The notes beneath the pieces are model-generated. The model was given only the letters and a program-made list of their open reading frames with translations. It was not told where the DNA came from and searched no databases. Shown here piece after piece: positions 35,181 to 47,496 of a stretch of DNA of 64,000 nt. The translations under genes and the position numbers were made by a program. The stretch's first letter is position 1, and each line of letters begins with the position of its first letter. The DNA comes from Uranotaenia lowii (lineage: Eukaryota; Arthropoda; Insecta; Diptera; Culicidae). The stretch lies in contig NC_073692.1 of NCBI RefSeq assembly GCF_029784155.1, forward strand, positions 240,517,756 to 240,581,755. Direction: 5' to 3'.

Positions 35181-35800
35181 TCCATCTAAAATCAAGAAGA
35201 AAAACACGTAGAAACCTCATTTTCGTAGGTGATGGAAGGAATTAGAGAAACATGAGGTATCAAAGAACGAAAGAACATAAGCCGTAAATATCATGAATGT
35301 AATTATTTTCAGGTACAAAGATGTACCAAACGATTTCATAACATGAGTATTGACGTAGAAACCTGTTTTTAATTTTATCGAAACACATCAGCCGATTCAG
35401 AATCATATTAAGGCTACCATAAAATTGTTTGTATTCATTTTGACAAAATTTGTTAAAAATAATGATTTGGACGCTAGATACATCATTCTAAGGACTGAAC
35501 CGAAATTTTCGTTTGATTTTTCAAGTAGAGTGTCTGGTCAAATCCGGAAAATGTTGTAAGCTTAATCTAACTTTGTTGGAATTCAATATTTGGGACACAA
35601 TTACTATCAACAAGTGAGATTTTTTTTTTGAAAATCTGTAAAGAATTGTGGTCCTGGAATGAGATTTCGAGGTTTAGGAGTTGAGATTGTTACACTATTG
35701 TTACTCTTGAATCATTTTAGATGTTCATCAAAATTTGATTAGAAATGTCAAATTTTATGCTTAGCAAAAAAAAATCACTTGGCATTTTTGGACTTTCATG
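35181..35800. other. Interior of hAT-like element, non-coding
   Basis: No gene or further element recognised; TGTCTGGTCAAATCCGG near 35530 may be a relic of the CCGG family. Confidence 0.5.
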
Positions 35801-36070
35801 GGGGGGGGGGTTAACCCCCAACACCTCCCCCCCCCCCCCGTTCCTACGGCCATGGTTTATAGTTTTTATACACATATTTGTTGAAATATTCCATAACATC
35901 AGTGTTCTGCTTAGTAGGCGCATGTAGCTTGCTTCTCCCCTACAAACCATTATTTTGGCTCTTCAGCCTGTACTGTTTTCCTTTTAATTTTTTTTTTGAT
36001 TCCTTTGTGAGAAACATCTCCCTCAGCTCGAATCGATCAGTAGGTATTTTGGTTCTTCTGCTTTCACCCC

Positions 36071-36076
36071 ACTCAC
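36071..36076 (-). other. 5' splice site of the Ig exon
   Basis: TACAG|GTGAGT on the minus strand, a consensus donor. It leaves two bases (AG) of a codon to be completed by the next exon. Confidence 0.88.
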
Positions 36077-36299
36077 CTGTAGTTGGTGTTCAGCTGCACG
36101 TTGTTGATGGCGACATTGTCGAACTTGTGCGTCGACCACCGGGCCCAGTAGTACGTGAAATCGCTCGACGATTGCTGCTCGCTGAATCGGCACTTCAGCG
36201 TTAGCGTTTCCCCTTCCCGGGTGTCCAGGTTCTCATCTGCCCGAACTAGATCGCCGCCCCATGCTAGCGTTACCACCAGCAGCAGCAGCAGTGTGTGCA
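36077..36299 (-). CDS. Internal or first coding exon: signal peptide plus first half of an Ig domain
   Basis: A 223-nt exon with strong splice signals and 73 full codons between split codons. It begins xTG|CAC ACA; if the previous exon ends in A this makes a start Met, giving MHTLLLLLVVTLAW as an ideal signal peptide. After that come DENLDTREGETLTLKC (first Ig cysteine, residue 36), then FTYYWARW (core Trp 51, 15 residues later), then FDNVAINNVQLNTNY. The second cysteine must lie in the next exon, towards lower coordinates, and was not found here. So the product is a secreted or membrane cell-surface protein of the immunoglobulin superfamily. The YYWAR...NVAI...L..NY pattern recalls Echinoid/Fred or nephrin-type adhesion proteins, from memory and with low confidence. 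GC content and codon use are much higher than in the surroundings. Neighbour on its downstream side is the hAT-like element ending at 35854. Confidence 0.85.
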
Positions 36300-36347
36300 C
36301 TGGAATAGATAGAAAAAAAACGGACAAAAGACAGAAAAAAATTAGTA
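36300..36347 (-). other. 3' splice site of the Ig exon (branch point, pyrimidine tract, AG)
   Basis: On the minus strand: TACTAAT (36341-36347, an optimal branch site), a pyrimidine-rich tract TTTTTTTTCTATCTATTCC and the acceptor CAG ending at 36300. The branch A is about 42 nt from the AG. Confidence 0.85.
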
Positions 36348-38890
36348 GGCGGTGACAATTGGTAATTAGACTACTGTGCTTTTATCGATATCTATGGCTC
36401 GACCATCTTGATTAAAACGGGTCAGCCAGCGCTTGCTTTGTCGGTGGATTTGGGTGAACACAAGAAGGATGAAACAGAATGGAAAAAAAACTGTCCACCA
36501 ATAAAATGTGGGAAAAAGGTTGGATAAAATGAAGCAATTAACACCGCAATTAAATGCAGCTCGGGCATTCCGATTTTGTAGCTCAGTTTCGCTTTTTTAT
36601 GGCTCCAAATTATAGTGCCCGTTTTTGATAGTTTAAAATTTGCTTCAATTAGTAATTGCAGTGCTGACGTAGCGTTGCGACCAGCGCCAGTTCTTATATA
36701 CGTAGGAGGAACATTTTGACAGGAATAATTGCCAAAACAAAACATCATCCGATAATGGCTGATTTCAGAGGAATCATTCGTCGAGTGACTGCTTCCCAAG
36801 GAGCGAGTGTCTTTTAACGACTGATATACGACTTTATTACTTGCAGTTTCCGTGTAAAATTTTGAGTCGTTTTCACAATTGCTCTCGAATTATAAACTTT
36901 CCGTTACAAGCACCACACGCGTCGTCAAAACGTTTTATCATCTCATTTCCCTAAGCTGGTATTTGTTTTTGTATTCGGGGTTTTTGTTTGTTTTATTATT
37001 GCTGTTGCTACAACAAGCGTCAGCTGTAGGCCATTTTGTTTATGACACCCACGCACACTTTTCATTGACACCCATTCCACACGCACGGACGTATAAACCC
37101 AAACCAGTGTCGTGAATTTGGGTAATTTGGTTGGCACTTTTTTCTGCCTTTTTGTTTTACTTTTACAGCAGCAGAGTACGGATTTAACAAAGTCCACTTT
37201 ATGGATGGCACCCGGTCCTAAAATTGTCACGGTTTTTTATGACGCTCTTCAACTGATGATGGCGGGAAGGAAACATTTCGAATATGGTGAAAATGGCGTT
37301 GACGTTGACGAATGAAGTTGTTGAATTTTATTCGTCAAATGTACTAAGGATGAAGGATAAATAGATCAGCTAGATTTCAGTACAACCAAACGAGGGTGAC
37401 TACCCAGCAACGAAGTTATAAATAACACTAAAACAATTCTTCCTTGTTGTTTTGAGTGACAGAATTAATTGAAAATCTAACAGCAGCCATCTTTGGAATC
37501 AATCAATTCGATTAATCGCTTGCACATGTTGTCGGAGGAATCTAACGATTGAAAGATAAATTCAAATTGTCAACGGGGGAGGTCTTTGGAAAATTTCAGC
37601 GGTCTAACGAAGACCGAGCGCGAATCGTTATTGGTCATTTGGTGAGAGAGAAAGTCGTTTTTTTTAAACAGGCAGGACGAACAAAGAGCTTATGACTGTT
37701 TGAAAATGCAAATAAAAAAAATGACCACCAAACAATCGTTTTCCGGCAGCAAAAGCCCGGGCAAATGCTAAGGGTTGGGAACGATTACGGCCGGCATAAA
37801 AAGCACAAGTACCTCCTATCTACCGTCAGACTGTGGTCATGAAACGGAAAAAAGTCAGGAATGGCTAAAAAGTGGCGCAGTTTTTTTTTTCTATCGCGTC
37901 AAACAGTGACGTATTTTTCACCGACTATCTATAAAATTTAGATCGTGTTTTTCTTGCATGAAAAAAGTTTAGGTCAAAAGCTGTTAAGCCTCACTGACAT
38001 TTTTCTGTTATTGAGAAGGTATCTCAAATATAGACACTTTCTTACATTAATGTTTCTTTTAAATTCTTTTTAAAACGCTTTCTTTTCAAGTTTGTAATCG
38101 AATCTTTTATTTTTTTCTTTTATATCAAAGGAGTCATTGAAAAAAATCTGTGGGTGCTAGGTCTGTTCAATGATTCCTCCTACTTCTAAACCTTTGCCAG
38201 AAGGCTTTGAAACTCTAAATGTTGTCTACATTAAAATTGAATTCATACAATTGCTTGTCCTTCAACATAATTCGACAAGTTTGACCCACCATGCAGGCGG
38301 AATAAGTATAATTGGCGATTCAGAACTTCCGGTTCCGGTGCGTGCAATGTTGAGGTGCGTGTCACAGTTGTGTGTCTTTATTGGTCCCATTTCCGGGGCC
38401 AACCTGGCCGGACGACGGGCGATTGCCCGCCGATAATGTTGGCTCGGTGATGGTGATGGTGATTGCGATGCGAAACGGGGATGGTGACGTTTGGCGACTC
38501 GACTTCCTCGACTGTTGCAGCAGCAGCTTTCAGATCATTACCGAATCGAATCAAGCTTTTATTTTATTTTTATATCCATTGTCTTTTATTCTATATCTTT
38601 TTTTCTCTCGCTCGAAACTCGCTACGGTAATCAGCCCTCGCAATTGAACGTATAATTTTATTTTATTATGATGAATCTTTTGCGGTGAAACTTTTTCGAT
38701 TTATTGCCCAGCTGGTTGATATTTTATTGGGCCAAAAAGGGAAATGAAATATTGTAATCATTTTGAGAAAAAAAAACATCAATTAGCTACCAATTTTGAA
38801 GATCAAGCTTCTCGAGCCTGTTAAGATCAGAATATCATCGGAAAAATTCAAAAATCAATTCAAAAGAGTTTTTAAAATTTACCATTTGAA
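36348..38890. other. Low-repeat island upstream of the Ig exon, no further exon assigned
   Basis: Mostly free of transposons, with GC-rich patches at 36650-37300 and 38280-38560. As the Ig gene runs right to left, its earlier exon, 5' UTR or promoter should lie in this direction. Open frames at 36422-36799 and 36943-37230 (minus) show no domain. I see no exon with paired splice sites here that I would defend. Confidence 0.5.
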
Positions 38891-38919
38891 TGACATAATT
38901 TTTTTCTTAAAAAAAAAAA

Positions 38920-39895
38920 CAAAAGTGACAAAAATGACAAAAATGACAATAATGACAAAAATGACAAAAACGAAAAAAACGAAAAAAATGACAACAATGG
39001 CAAAAATAACTAAAATTACAAAAATTTCAGAAAATAACAAAAATGACAAAAATTACAAAAGTTCAAAAATTACACAAATTACAAAAAATACAATAATTGA
39101 AAAAATTACAAAAATTACAAAAAATGACGAAAATTACAAAAATTACAAAATTTTCAAAATTTATAAAAATTTTTACAATAACAAAATTCACTGAAATTAC
39201 AAAAATTACTAAAATTACTAAAATTACAAAAAATACAAAAAATACCAAATTACAAAAATTACAAAAATTACAAAATTACAAAAATTAAAGAAAATTACAA
39301 AAAATTACAAAAATTACAAAAATTACAAAAAATACAAAAATTACAAAAATTACAAAAATTACAAAAATTACAAAAATTACAAAAATTAGAAAAATTACAA
39401 AAATAACAAAAATTACAAAAATTACAAAAATTACAAAAATTTCAAAAATTACAAAAATTACAAAAAATACAAAAATTACAAAAATTACAAAAATGACAAA
39501 AATTACAAAAATTACAAAAAATTACAAAAATACAAAAATGAAGAAAATCACAAAAACCACAAAATAACCAAAATTAGAAAAATTGCAAAAATTACAAAAA
39601 TACAAAAATTAAGAAAATCACAAAAACCACAAAATAACCAAAATTAGAAAAATTGCAAAAATTACAAAAATGACAAAAGTTACAAAAATTACAAGAGTTA
39701 CAAAAATTACAAAAAATACAAAAATTACAAAAATTGCAAAAATAGCAAAAATTGCAAAAATTACAAAAATAACAACAATTACAAAAATTTCAAAAATTAC
39801 AAAAATTACATAAAATAACAAAAACTAAAAAATTATAAAAATTAAAAAATTATAAAAATTAAAAAGTCGACAAAAATGACCAAAATGACATGGCC
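38920..39895. repeat. Degenerate 9-bp satellite, ATTACAAAA unit
   Basis: About 100 diverged units, mostly ATTACAAAA, with GACAAAAAT units at both ends (38926-38965 and 39868-39888). It is therefore a G-to-T relative of the ATGACAAAA satellite. A higher-order duplication is present: a ~66-bp segment (GAAAATCACAAAAACCACAA...) at about 39543 recurs at about 39611. Confidence 0.93.
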
Positions 39896-42428
39896 ATGGT
39901 TGCCACATGTACAGATTCATCCACAAAGGTACAGATTTTCTAGCTTGTTTTCGGAACAGAATCTGTACGTACAAATGTTTGATTTACGAAATTTGGTACA
40001 TAATTGTAGTTTTTTTTGGCGTTTGGTGTCAAATATTGCTCAGCAGCTTTATATATTCCATTTAATTGATTCTGACTTGATCAAATATTGATAGTTTATC
40101 ATAAGGTTGCCAAATTGTCCGGTTTCACCCGGATATGTCATGCAAAATTTAGGAATGCACGTAATGATTGGAACGAAGATAAACTTGATTCGCACATAAC
40201 GCGTTAAACTCGAAAGAAATCAGCCGAATAAATCCTTTCAAAGCTAGTATACGCACCCCAATGTGGTGGAAAGAGAGGTGATGAGAAAGAAACGTTGCAA
40301 AAGTAGAAGTAAAGTTTTTTCTTCGGGAACATAGTTACCATGACAGAAGTGACGTCACTACCGATCATTTTCGCGACGCATTTTGCCTAGGATAAATGAA
40401 GCTCCCTGACAAGGACGCGTCGCGACGCAGGGGTTGTTTATGTTTATTTTTATTTTTCCTCTCCGACGTGCAATAGTGTGCGTTCCTTTGCGCCACCTTA
40501 GTAAAAGTGTACCTCATTGTCAGACGGCGGCAACGCTATTCAAACCGTATGGAGCACATCTCTCAGATTTCCCCTTTTTTTCCCCTCGTTTTGACAGATT
40601 TAAGCTTTTTTCTTCAGATTTGAGCTTTCATCTCCTATGCTCTCAAGGCAAAAAAAGCTTAAATCTGAGGAAAAAAAGCTTAAAAACGAGATTCACGACC
40701 ACTTATTTAAAAGATGTTGGTCACACGATACATAGACAAATCGTGTAAAGTTGCCGGGTCCTGCTCATTGTACGCACCCCTTGTAGCGTATATCGCGCAA
40801 AACCTGTCATCAATTTATTTCCGCCTATTTATGACTAAGGAAACACATTAAAGATCTTCCCGAAGTTTCAATTCTAGCCAAAACTTAACTGGCATGCCCT
40901 CAAATTAAAGCTGACAATTTATTTTCTTCTCCCATAAATGAAGATATTGAAAGACTTCGAGAAAGTCGCGGAATTTAATAATACTAGATTCATGTCAGGG
41001 AGATCTTCGCAAGCCTTGATCGAGTGCGATCATGTTTTTCTAGCTCGTGGAATTTTTAGCGCTTCAATTTTCGGAGAAAGTGAAAATTTTTATTAATAAT
41101 TTCTTATTGTAGTGAAGACCGTTTTATCCGAAAAGTTTTTCGGCTGGTTGAAGTAATGAAGAAAGTATGGCTTTTTGTTTCGTTTGTGAAAAATTCATCG
41201 AAAGTTGAAATAAATCTTAATTTTGAACAATTTAATAGAATTGGTTGGTTTGAAGTGTGCGATGGAGCTCAATTGATCTCTTTAAGCACCTCGTGCGTAG
41301 TTTTCCGCTAGAGAGATACAAACCTGCCATCTGTCGTATTTATTTAAAACCCTTTTTATTTTTATCAGATGGCGGTACTGAAGTGAATCAGGTTAGGGTG
41401 ACATGAAATCATTTAGATTTTAAATAAATTCAACTGTAAATTGAATGCAAGTAAATTGATCAAATGACTGGCCATAACATTTTCATTCTTCAACTGTTGA
41501 ATAAAAAACCTTTGAATTACTTCAACGGAATGCAAAATATTATTTTTGATAATATAAAAACTTCTCAGATGTTCCAACTGACATTCAGCTATATCGAAAT
41601 TAAGCTTGATGAATCTATTCAAATGGTTTATTTAAACAAGTGTCCATTTTTACCTTTACCTCCAAAACAATGATAATGATTTTCAATTTAGCTATTTTTT
41701 TCTTATGATTATCAGTCAATTTAACATATTTCTCAATCGATTTCAAATTTTCCAACATCGACGGGTTTTTGGAACGTATAGCATTCCTGATTGCCCGATT
41801 TTTTCCGGGCGTGGAAAGGGAAAGGAAAATATTGAGGCAAGTCTGTATCAGCCCGGATTTCCGGATTTTATTACAATGGTGCGGTTTTTGTCCGGGTGTA
41901 TTCACATAATTTTTTGAATTTACCAAAAAAAATCAAATTGAGTAATGATTTGTTTTTATTTCTTTTCTGAAAACGGATATTTCATAATTATTTTCATCAA
42001 AATTCATTCATTTTTTTTTTTTTTTTTTTTTGAAGCATTGAACACATTTGATGTGCTTCGACGAAAAATAAAGGTAAAAATTTCTCCTATCTTTTCCTGA
42101 TTTTGTTCGAATAGAGGATAAATTTAGCTCTGATTTGTCCGGATAACCCAGCTTTTGTGTTTGAAAATTTTAAATTTTTACCAGTTTTTGAAAAAAATTG
42201 CCAAGCTCGAAAACGTGCTGAAAAGTTCTGGAAAGCATAACATAAAATTCCATTGTTTTTTGCACCACTCGCACTCGATTCATTAAGACAAGCACGCACA
42301 TAGAAACGATAATTATTTTTACTTTGTTGAAAAAAAAATTCATTTCAATATGAATTAAAACCTCATAAAATCTGCCAGCCTAACTTTTCATGTTTACTTC
42401 ATGCCTATCCTTGGCGCTCATTCTTGTT
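39896..42428. other. Non-coding stretch with relics of dispersed repeats
   Basis: CCGG-family fragments lie at 40103-40160 (TTGCCAAATTGTCCGGTTTC), 41785-41915 (GATTGCCCGATTTTTTCCGG) and 42095-42240. A GC-richer patch lies at 40340-40800, with two direct TACGCACCCC motifs at about 40250 and 40772. A 16-bp inverted repeat, AGATTTAAGCTTTTTT, pairs near 40596 and 40651. No gene recognised. Confidence 0.5.
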
Positions 42429-43346
42429 TAGGGGAGGAGCGGGCTATATGCGCCTATTAAGCCGAACATTGATTTAATCAAATTTCACATCGAATATCTG
42501 TACAAAAACTATAAACACGTGTGCAGGCATCTGTTTTCTATACATTGGAGTAATTTTTATGTTAAAATTTTCTTCTGTTTCCAAGAAAACGATTTTATTA
42601 TAAGTGTTGTCTAAAATGCCTAATCTCAAACCGTGCGGGCTAAATGCGCCTATTTATGTTTTCAACAAAATTTCTGTTTTTGGGCAATATTTCCGTATAA
42701 TTTCATTGAAACTGCTAGAAAGTAATAATTTCCGTACGACAAAGCTGAAGTTTTATAAAAATCTATGTATATTATAATTTTATGGAATAAAACAAAAGTT
42801 AGGGTTGCCGTACTATGGAGCCAGTTCATCCATAAGAAAAACTTTATCAAATCTGTTTTTAGATCTTCAATTCTCTCTTAAAATGTTATTTAGAGCTTAA
42901 ATTTGAAGGTTCAATGATAAAAATCATTTATTTATTCTATTTAACCTGTTATTTTAGGATGGGGGCATTTTACAAACATGATGGGGTCATACCAAAACAC
43001 TCTCTTATTCCACTATATAATCATTATTAAACCTCCACAAAAGCTGAAATATGTTTAATTTCTTAACTTCATTTGAGTAAGAAACAAAAACCATCCTAGT
43101 TTTTGTTTTAAGCTTCTTTACGTATAATTTTTAAAAGTCGAAATATTACATCAAAATGTATCAAAACCTTGTATGATTTTTTAAATTTTTTTGAGTTTGT
43201 AAATTTATGAAATTCTTTCTTGCCTTATGTTCTAAGCGTATCACCCTCAAAATGCATTGGTCAGATAAGCTGTCCAGTCAGCCATTTCATCAAACAGCCG
43301 TAGGGTCATTTAACCCGATAGGCCCATTTAGGAAACCTTTCCCCTA
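42429..43346. mobile_element. Possible MITE with TAGGGGA ends
   Basis: The left end TAGGGGAGGAGCGGGC and the right end (minus strand) TAGGGGAAAGGTTTCC share 8 bp. GGGCTAAATGCGCCTATTTA near 42638 and the inverted AACCCGATAGGCCCATTTAG near 43313 suggest subterminal repeats. No coding sequence; the short TIR makes this tentative. Confidence 0.4.
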
Positions 43347-43611
43347 TTATGAAAAGAAAACAATTCCTGTGGTAACTATGCCAACAATGGTAACGCACTA
43401 TGAGAGATTGTCATACAAGCAAGTGGACAAATGTATATTAATTGGAGTTTTGGTTTTATCAACGCTTTTGTTTGTACTTCGAAATTATTGACGATGTCCG
43501 GTGAGTTTTAAAAATAATCAAACAAAATTTACTAGTTGTTTATACGTTTCGAGCTACTCGAGGAATAGCTTTTGTTTGATTAATATTGAAACTAACCGAA
43601 AAACTTTGATA

Positions 43612-43679
43612 ATTTCGAAATACAAACTACACTTTGATCTTAGCCTTTAGGCTGATAAGCGATATTTCGAAATACAAAC
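43612..43679 (-). pseudogene. 3'-truncated U2 snRNA retropseudogene with 16-bp target duplications
   Basis: The insert at 43628-43663, on the minus strand, begins ATCGCTTATCAGCC and continues GGCTAAGATCAAAGTGTA. It matches the first 36 nt of insect U2 snRNA starting at its exact 5' end, with about five changes around stem-loop I; the stem can still pair. ATTTCGAAATACAAAC is duplicated exactly at 43612-43627 and 43664-43679. This is the known structure of 3'-truncated snRNA pseudogenes made by LINE-type target-primed reverse transcription. No promoter of its own would be carried, so expression is not expected. Confidence 0.85.
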
Positions 43680-46600
43680 ATGTATTGAAATGTTTTCAAC
43701 AGTTTACCTATAATTTCTTTTGGTTTTGATCGTAAGACCAAAACGTTATATTTCACGATCACATTTTGGTAATTTAATAATTAATATTAATTTTTTTTTA
43801 TTAAAAATGAGAAAAATTATACATGTACATATTTGAGCGGAACTCAGGCCTCAGGCCTATCCTTTCAGTGGCTGCCCTTTTATTTTTTAAACACTTCTAG
43901 CCAGCTCTAATTTGTAAAAAAAAACACGTTTGAAAAGTTATATCAGTAGCCCGCCAAAGACGGGTGACCTGGAAATCTGGAAAACTGATCTGATCGATTT
44001 ATAATCACTTTTCATAGAGGCTTGATACAAAAAACTGACACTGTTGAAATTCTAAAAAAGCTTCAAATCTTGAGATCGGAACTGAAATTTTTATTTAACA
44101 AGATCCACGGATATTTAACAAGATCCACGTAAAATATGAAAAAAATCAGCCAAACCGAAATGATCTCTTCCGAAAACATTATTTATTTCATTTTTTCTGA
44201 TTTCCTTCATTTTCTCAAGCATCTCAACACTAAATTTTCATAGAGATTAACGTTTACATCAAAAGTATTGTTTTGTATTGTTTTGAAATCAGTGACCATA
44301 AAATTGCCTTGTTACTTTTTTATAAAACATATTTATGTATCTTTGCAATTTTTCCTTATTTTTCAATATCTTAAGAATGGAAGAGTTTTGAAATAAGAGC
44401 TTTTTTAAACAAAGTGTCTTCTTCCTACTAAAAATTTAATTGATTTTTTTTCCTATTTTTGTCTGCGTGAGTTGTCATAGTACAACACAGTGCCATGTTT
44501 TGTTGATTTTTCTGTGTTTTCTCTGCTACTTTGATCATGAGGTTTAACAGCTCTGAGCGCTAGTGGCGACTCCACTCGGAAAATTAGCTTTTTCCAGTGA
44601 TTATGTACCAGAAATTGGTTGCAATCAAAGTGTCTTAAACATTAAATTAAGTGCGGACAGAAACGGATCAACATGTGAAAAAAATGGCTATATTTGATTT
44701 CGTTCGAGCCATGGGAAACAAAGGTGAAAAGGTGTTCCAGTTATTTGCTGATACCGTTTAAACCTTTCAAATTGCTGAGTTCGTTCCTTTTTATTCTTGT
44801 TTTCAATGTCATTTCCATGTCCCCAAACAACAAAGTTTCAAAGAGTTGATTCGTGAAAAGTTATTTGGTTTATTTGTTCAATAGACGGAATGGATTGATA
44901 TTGGATTTTAAAAGAACAAAGAAATGGATTTTCCTACATGCGCTTGTTTAAAACTGTTTTTGTTTTTCATCCACATTATTTTTATCATATTTTTTGGCAT
45001 TGAAATCTTTAAACAAGGAAATTTTTTTTAGGGATTTCAGTGCTCTATTAATCATATTTTTTCTCTTTCAACTCTTTTCAAGACGCTATAACCATGGTCG
45101 ATGACCCGAGATGATGGTACAAAGGATTTAAAGTTAATTATTGTAAAATTATTAGGGAAATTTTTCCTGAATAATTGTACTGATAACTTTAGGATTTTTA
45201 TGTATAAAAACCTCATTTCCAACCGTTGAAGGAAGAATGGCAAGGTCCAACATCAAGGAGCATAGAAATATCTTAGCGTCTATGCTTCCACAAATAAACA
45301 TTAAATATACACGGGAACGTATGGTACTGTTGTCCACGTTTCTTCCTCCCTTGTGTTCCAGTTGTCTTTGCGTCCAATACTGCACAGTGGGCCCGGCCGT
45401 GTCAAAATGAGTAGTAAATGTATTTTTGCTACTCACCGGGATGTTGACAAGATCTGGCTGTATATGTATCATAAGCATAAGCATAAGGATAAAACGCTAC
45501 TAGATTCATGTCAAGTAAGTTGGTTTTAAAACTCAAGGACGTTTAGACCTTTCAAATCGTTTTAAATGTATTAGAATACTATGATCCAAAAAAACCTTCG
45601 AAAATTTATTTGGAAGTATCATTCAAAATATCGATCATGTTAGAATAAAAACAAAACTTTTAATCAGAAGTGAATTGACTATGATTTTATTGGATTTACA
45701 TATTCGAAAACAGAATACCTTGCCGAACATTGTGAATCGAAGCACAAAACATATCTGGTCTTCAGCTGTGGGAGGCTTTATCAAATCCAATCAGAGATAC
45801 AACTCTGTTACACACCCCTTAAATGTTGTTGTACTTTCTGATTAGGACGTGTCAAGTTTCATTTTCAAATTTCCAATCATGTTATTTACTAAATCACTTT
45901 TTTGTTGGAATTAATATCTAAAGGTTGAATAAATATATAAACAACATTAAAAACCTTTAAAAGTTAAATGAAAACCCTGACAAGCATCAGTTTGTTGTCG
46001 AATTCCAGCAATGAAAAAAACCCTTCATAAAATCCGAATCACTGGCCGCACTAGAATGAACTAAGCAATGAATAACAACCGGGGCTCCCTAAATCGATTG
46101 TTCACAATTGGCCAGGTGTTGTTTTGAATTCGCACACCCTTACCCCTGCATGTAGGCATGGAAGCTGACTTCGAAACTGAACTCGCGCCGGTCACTAAAA
46201 TCATGATGAATATTGCAACATCGATGCGCCGGGAACGTTTACTAATTGTTGTGTTGCATTTTTTTACGTGTGTGTCGGTCGTGTTTTGTGTATGAGGTTT
46301 TTCCTGTACTATTGTTATTGGTTGAAAGTTGATGGAAATTGTCCCGGGGATGTGGCCGCTGTTTTGTTTTTGTTTACAAGTGCACGGGCTGAGTTTTGAT
46401 TAGTGATCAGTTATTTTTGCATTTTTGATTGCTTGTGCTGGGGATTTTGATTTGTAAAAAACATTCGTGAATTTTTGTTGTTACTGAACCAAATGAAGAA
46501 TAAATAAAGAATGAATTATCCTAAATCATTTTTGGTATTCATGAACTTGAAAAAGTAAACAAGCGAAGCCCAAGACTAATGTTTGAAGAACAATTTATTA

Positions 46601-47460
46601 TTTCTTAATTAACTTTCTAGAAGCTAACATTTTTGCAGCAATTTGATTTGTCTGTTTTTGGATAGGGAGGAGACGAGAAACAGTTTATTTTTTCCAAAGC
46701 ACAGAAAAAAATAACAAAGTAAATGAAATGTGCCATTGTCAACGAAGTGAAAGATTTTATTTCCTCCAGCCTCAGGCGAGGATCATAAAAAATCGCTCCA
46801 CAAATAAGCTGGAGAAATGGAAGCTATTGCGAAGGAGATACTTATTTTTGGAGAGAAAAAATTACCCGACGGCAATGAAATCCGAGCATGAATCTTCCAA
46901 GATTTGCGGTCAAAATCGTTTCGGATTTAAACTTTGTTTTTGCTCTGCCTACCTACCTACATGATGAGACAGACGGCAGAAGAAGAAAAATAAGAAGAGC
47001 AGCTTCCATGCCTTGTCCAAATTCGTCGTTATCGTCGAGTGCGTAAAAACGCTTTTCCGAGGCTTTGATTTAATGTGCGGCAGGTTGTGCATTTAGCAGT
47101 TATATTTGAGCACATAAATGGTAAATCTTCAGCTATTTCGAAGGAAGCTGCGGGGATGCTGTAGGATTTTTGTTCTTCCTTCGATGACTTATGGCTGCGT
47201 ATTATTCGCCGCGGATGAACTCCAACCGAAATGACTTTTTTATTCTAATTTGGTTATGCTCCCTCAGTTGCTTCGCGAAAGCTGTTGAGGTTATCTCAAT
47301 CTGTTCAGTGTATCATTTTTCATACTCTCTTTCTTAATTTAACTGCCGCATAGCTAAGCTCCATAAAGCTCCGATTCGATTTCGGATCGGACATTTGTTT
47401 TGCGAACAAATTTAACAAGATTGATGAAGTTGACAGAATTAATTTAATTTACAAAATTGC
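43680..47460. other. Non-coding stretch, no gene assigned
   Basis: The 17-bp phrase ATTTAACAAGATCCACG is duplicated in tandem near 44094 and 44112. 46000-47400 is a low-repeat, GC-richer island. A frame at 45152-45484 (minus, 110 codons) and one at 46728-46964 (plus) match no family I know and lack paired splice sites. Confidence 0.5.
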
Positions 47461-47496
47461 ATATTTGATAAATTTGACAACTGACAATTATTTTTT

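Larger units (their letters stand above)
30454..35862. mobile_element. hAT-like element with 8-bp target duplication, two nested insertions
   Basis: The left end CAGGGCCGTAGGAA (30462) and the right end on the minus strand CATGGCCGTAGGAA (35854) form a 14-bp inverted repeat with one mismatch. GTTTATAG is duplicated exactly at 30454-30461 and 35855-35862. CAGG-type ends and 8-bp duplications are hallmarks of the hAT superfamily. G-rich runs sit just inside both ends. The 5.39-kb interval contains a Helitron (31092-33144) and a mariner (33557-34851); removing them leaves about 2.0 kb without a transposase. Confidence 0.8.

Noticed and set aside
36422..36799. Minus-strand frame as the exon preceding the Ig exon
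   Set aside because: It lies on the right strand and side, but it has no splice donor I trust in the needed phase, and the peptide has neither a start region nor Ig-like features.
36879..37115. Plus-strand frame with an L-rich signal-like segment
   Set aside because: The leucine run comes from a low-complexity tract, no mature domain follows, and it is on the opposite strand to the Ig exon.
43628..43663. A working U2 snRNA gene
   Set aside because: Only the first 36 nt are present, with target duplications instead of promoter and 3' box; the Sm site and later stem-loops are missing.
45152..45484. 110-codon minus-strand open frame as a gene
   Set aside because: No homology that I recognise and no splice or promoter evidence.
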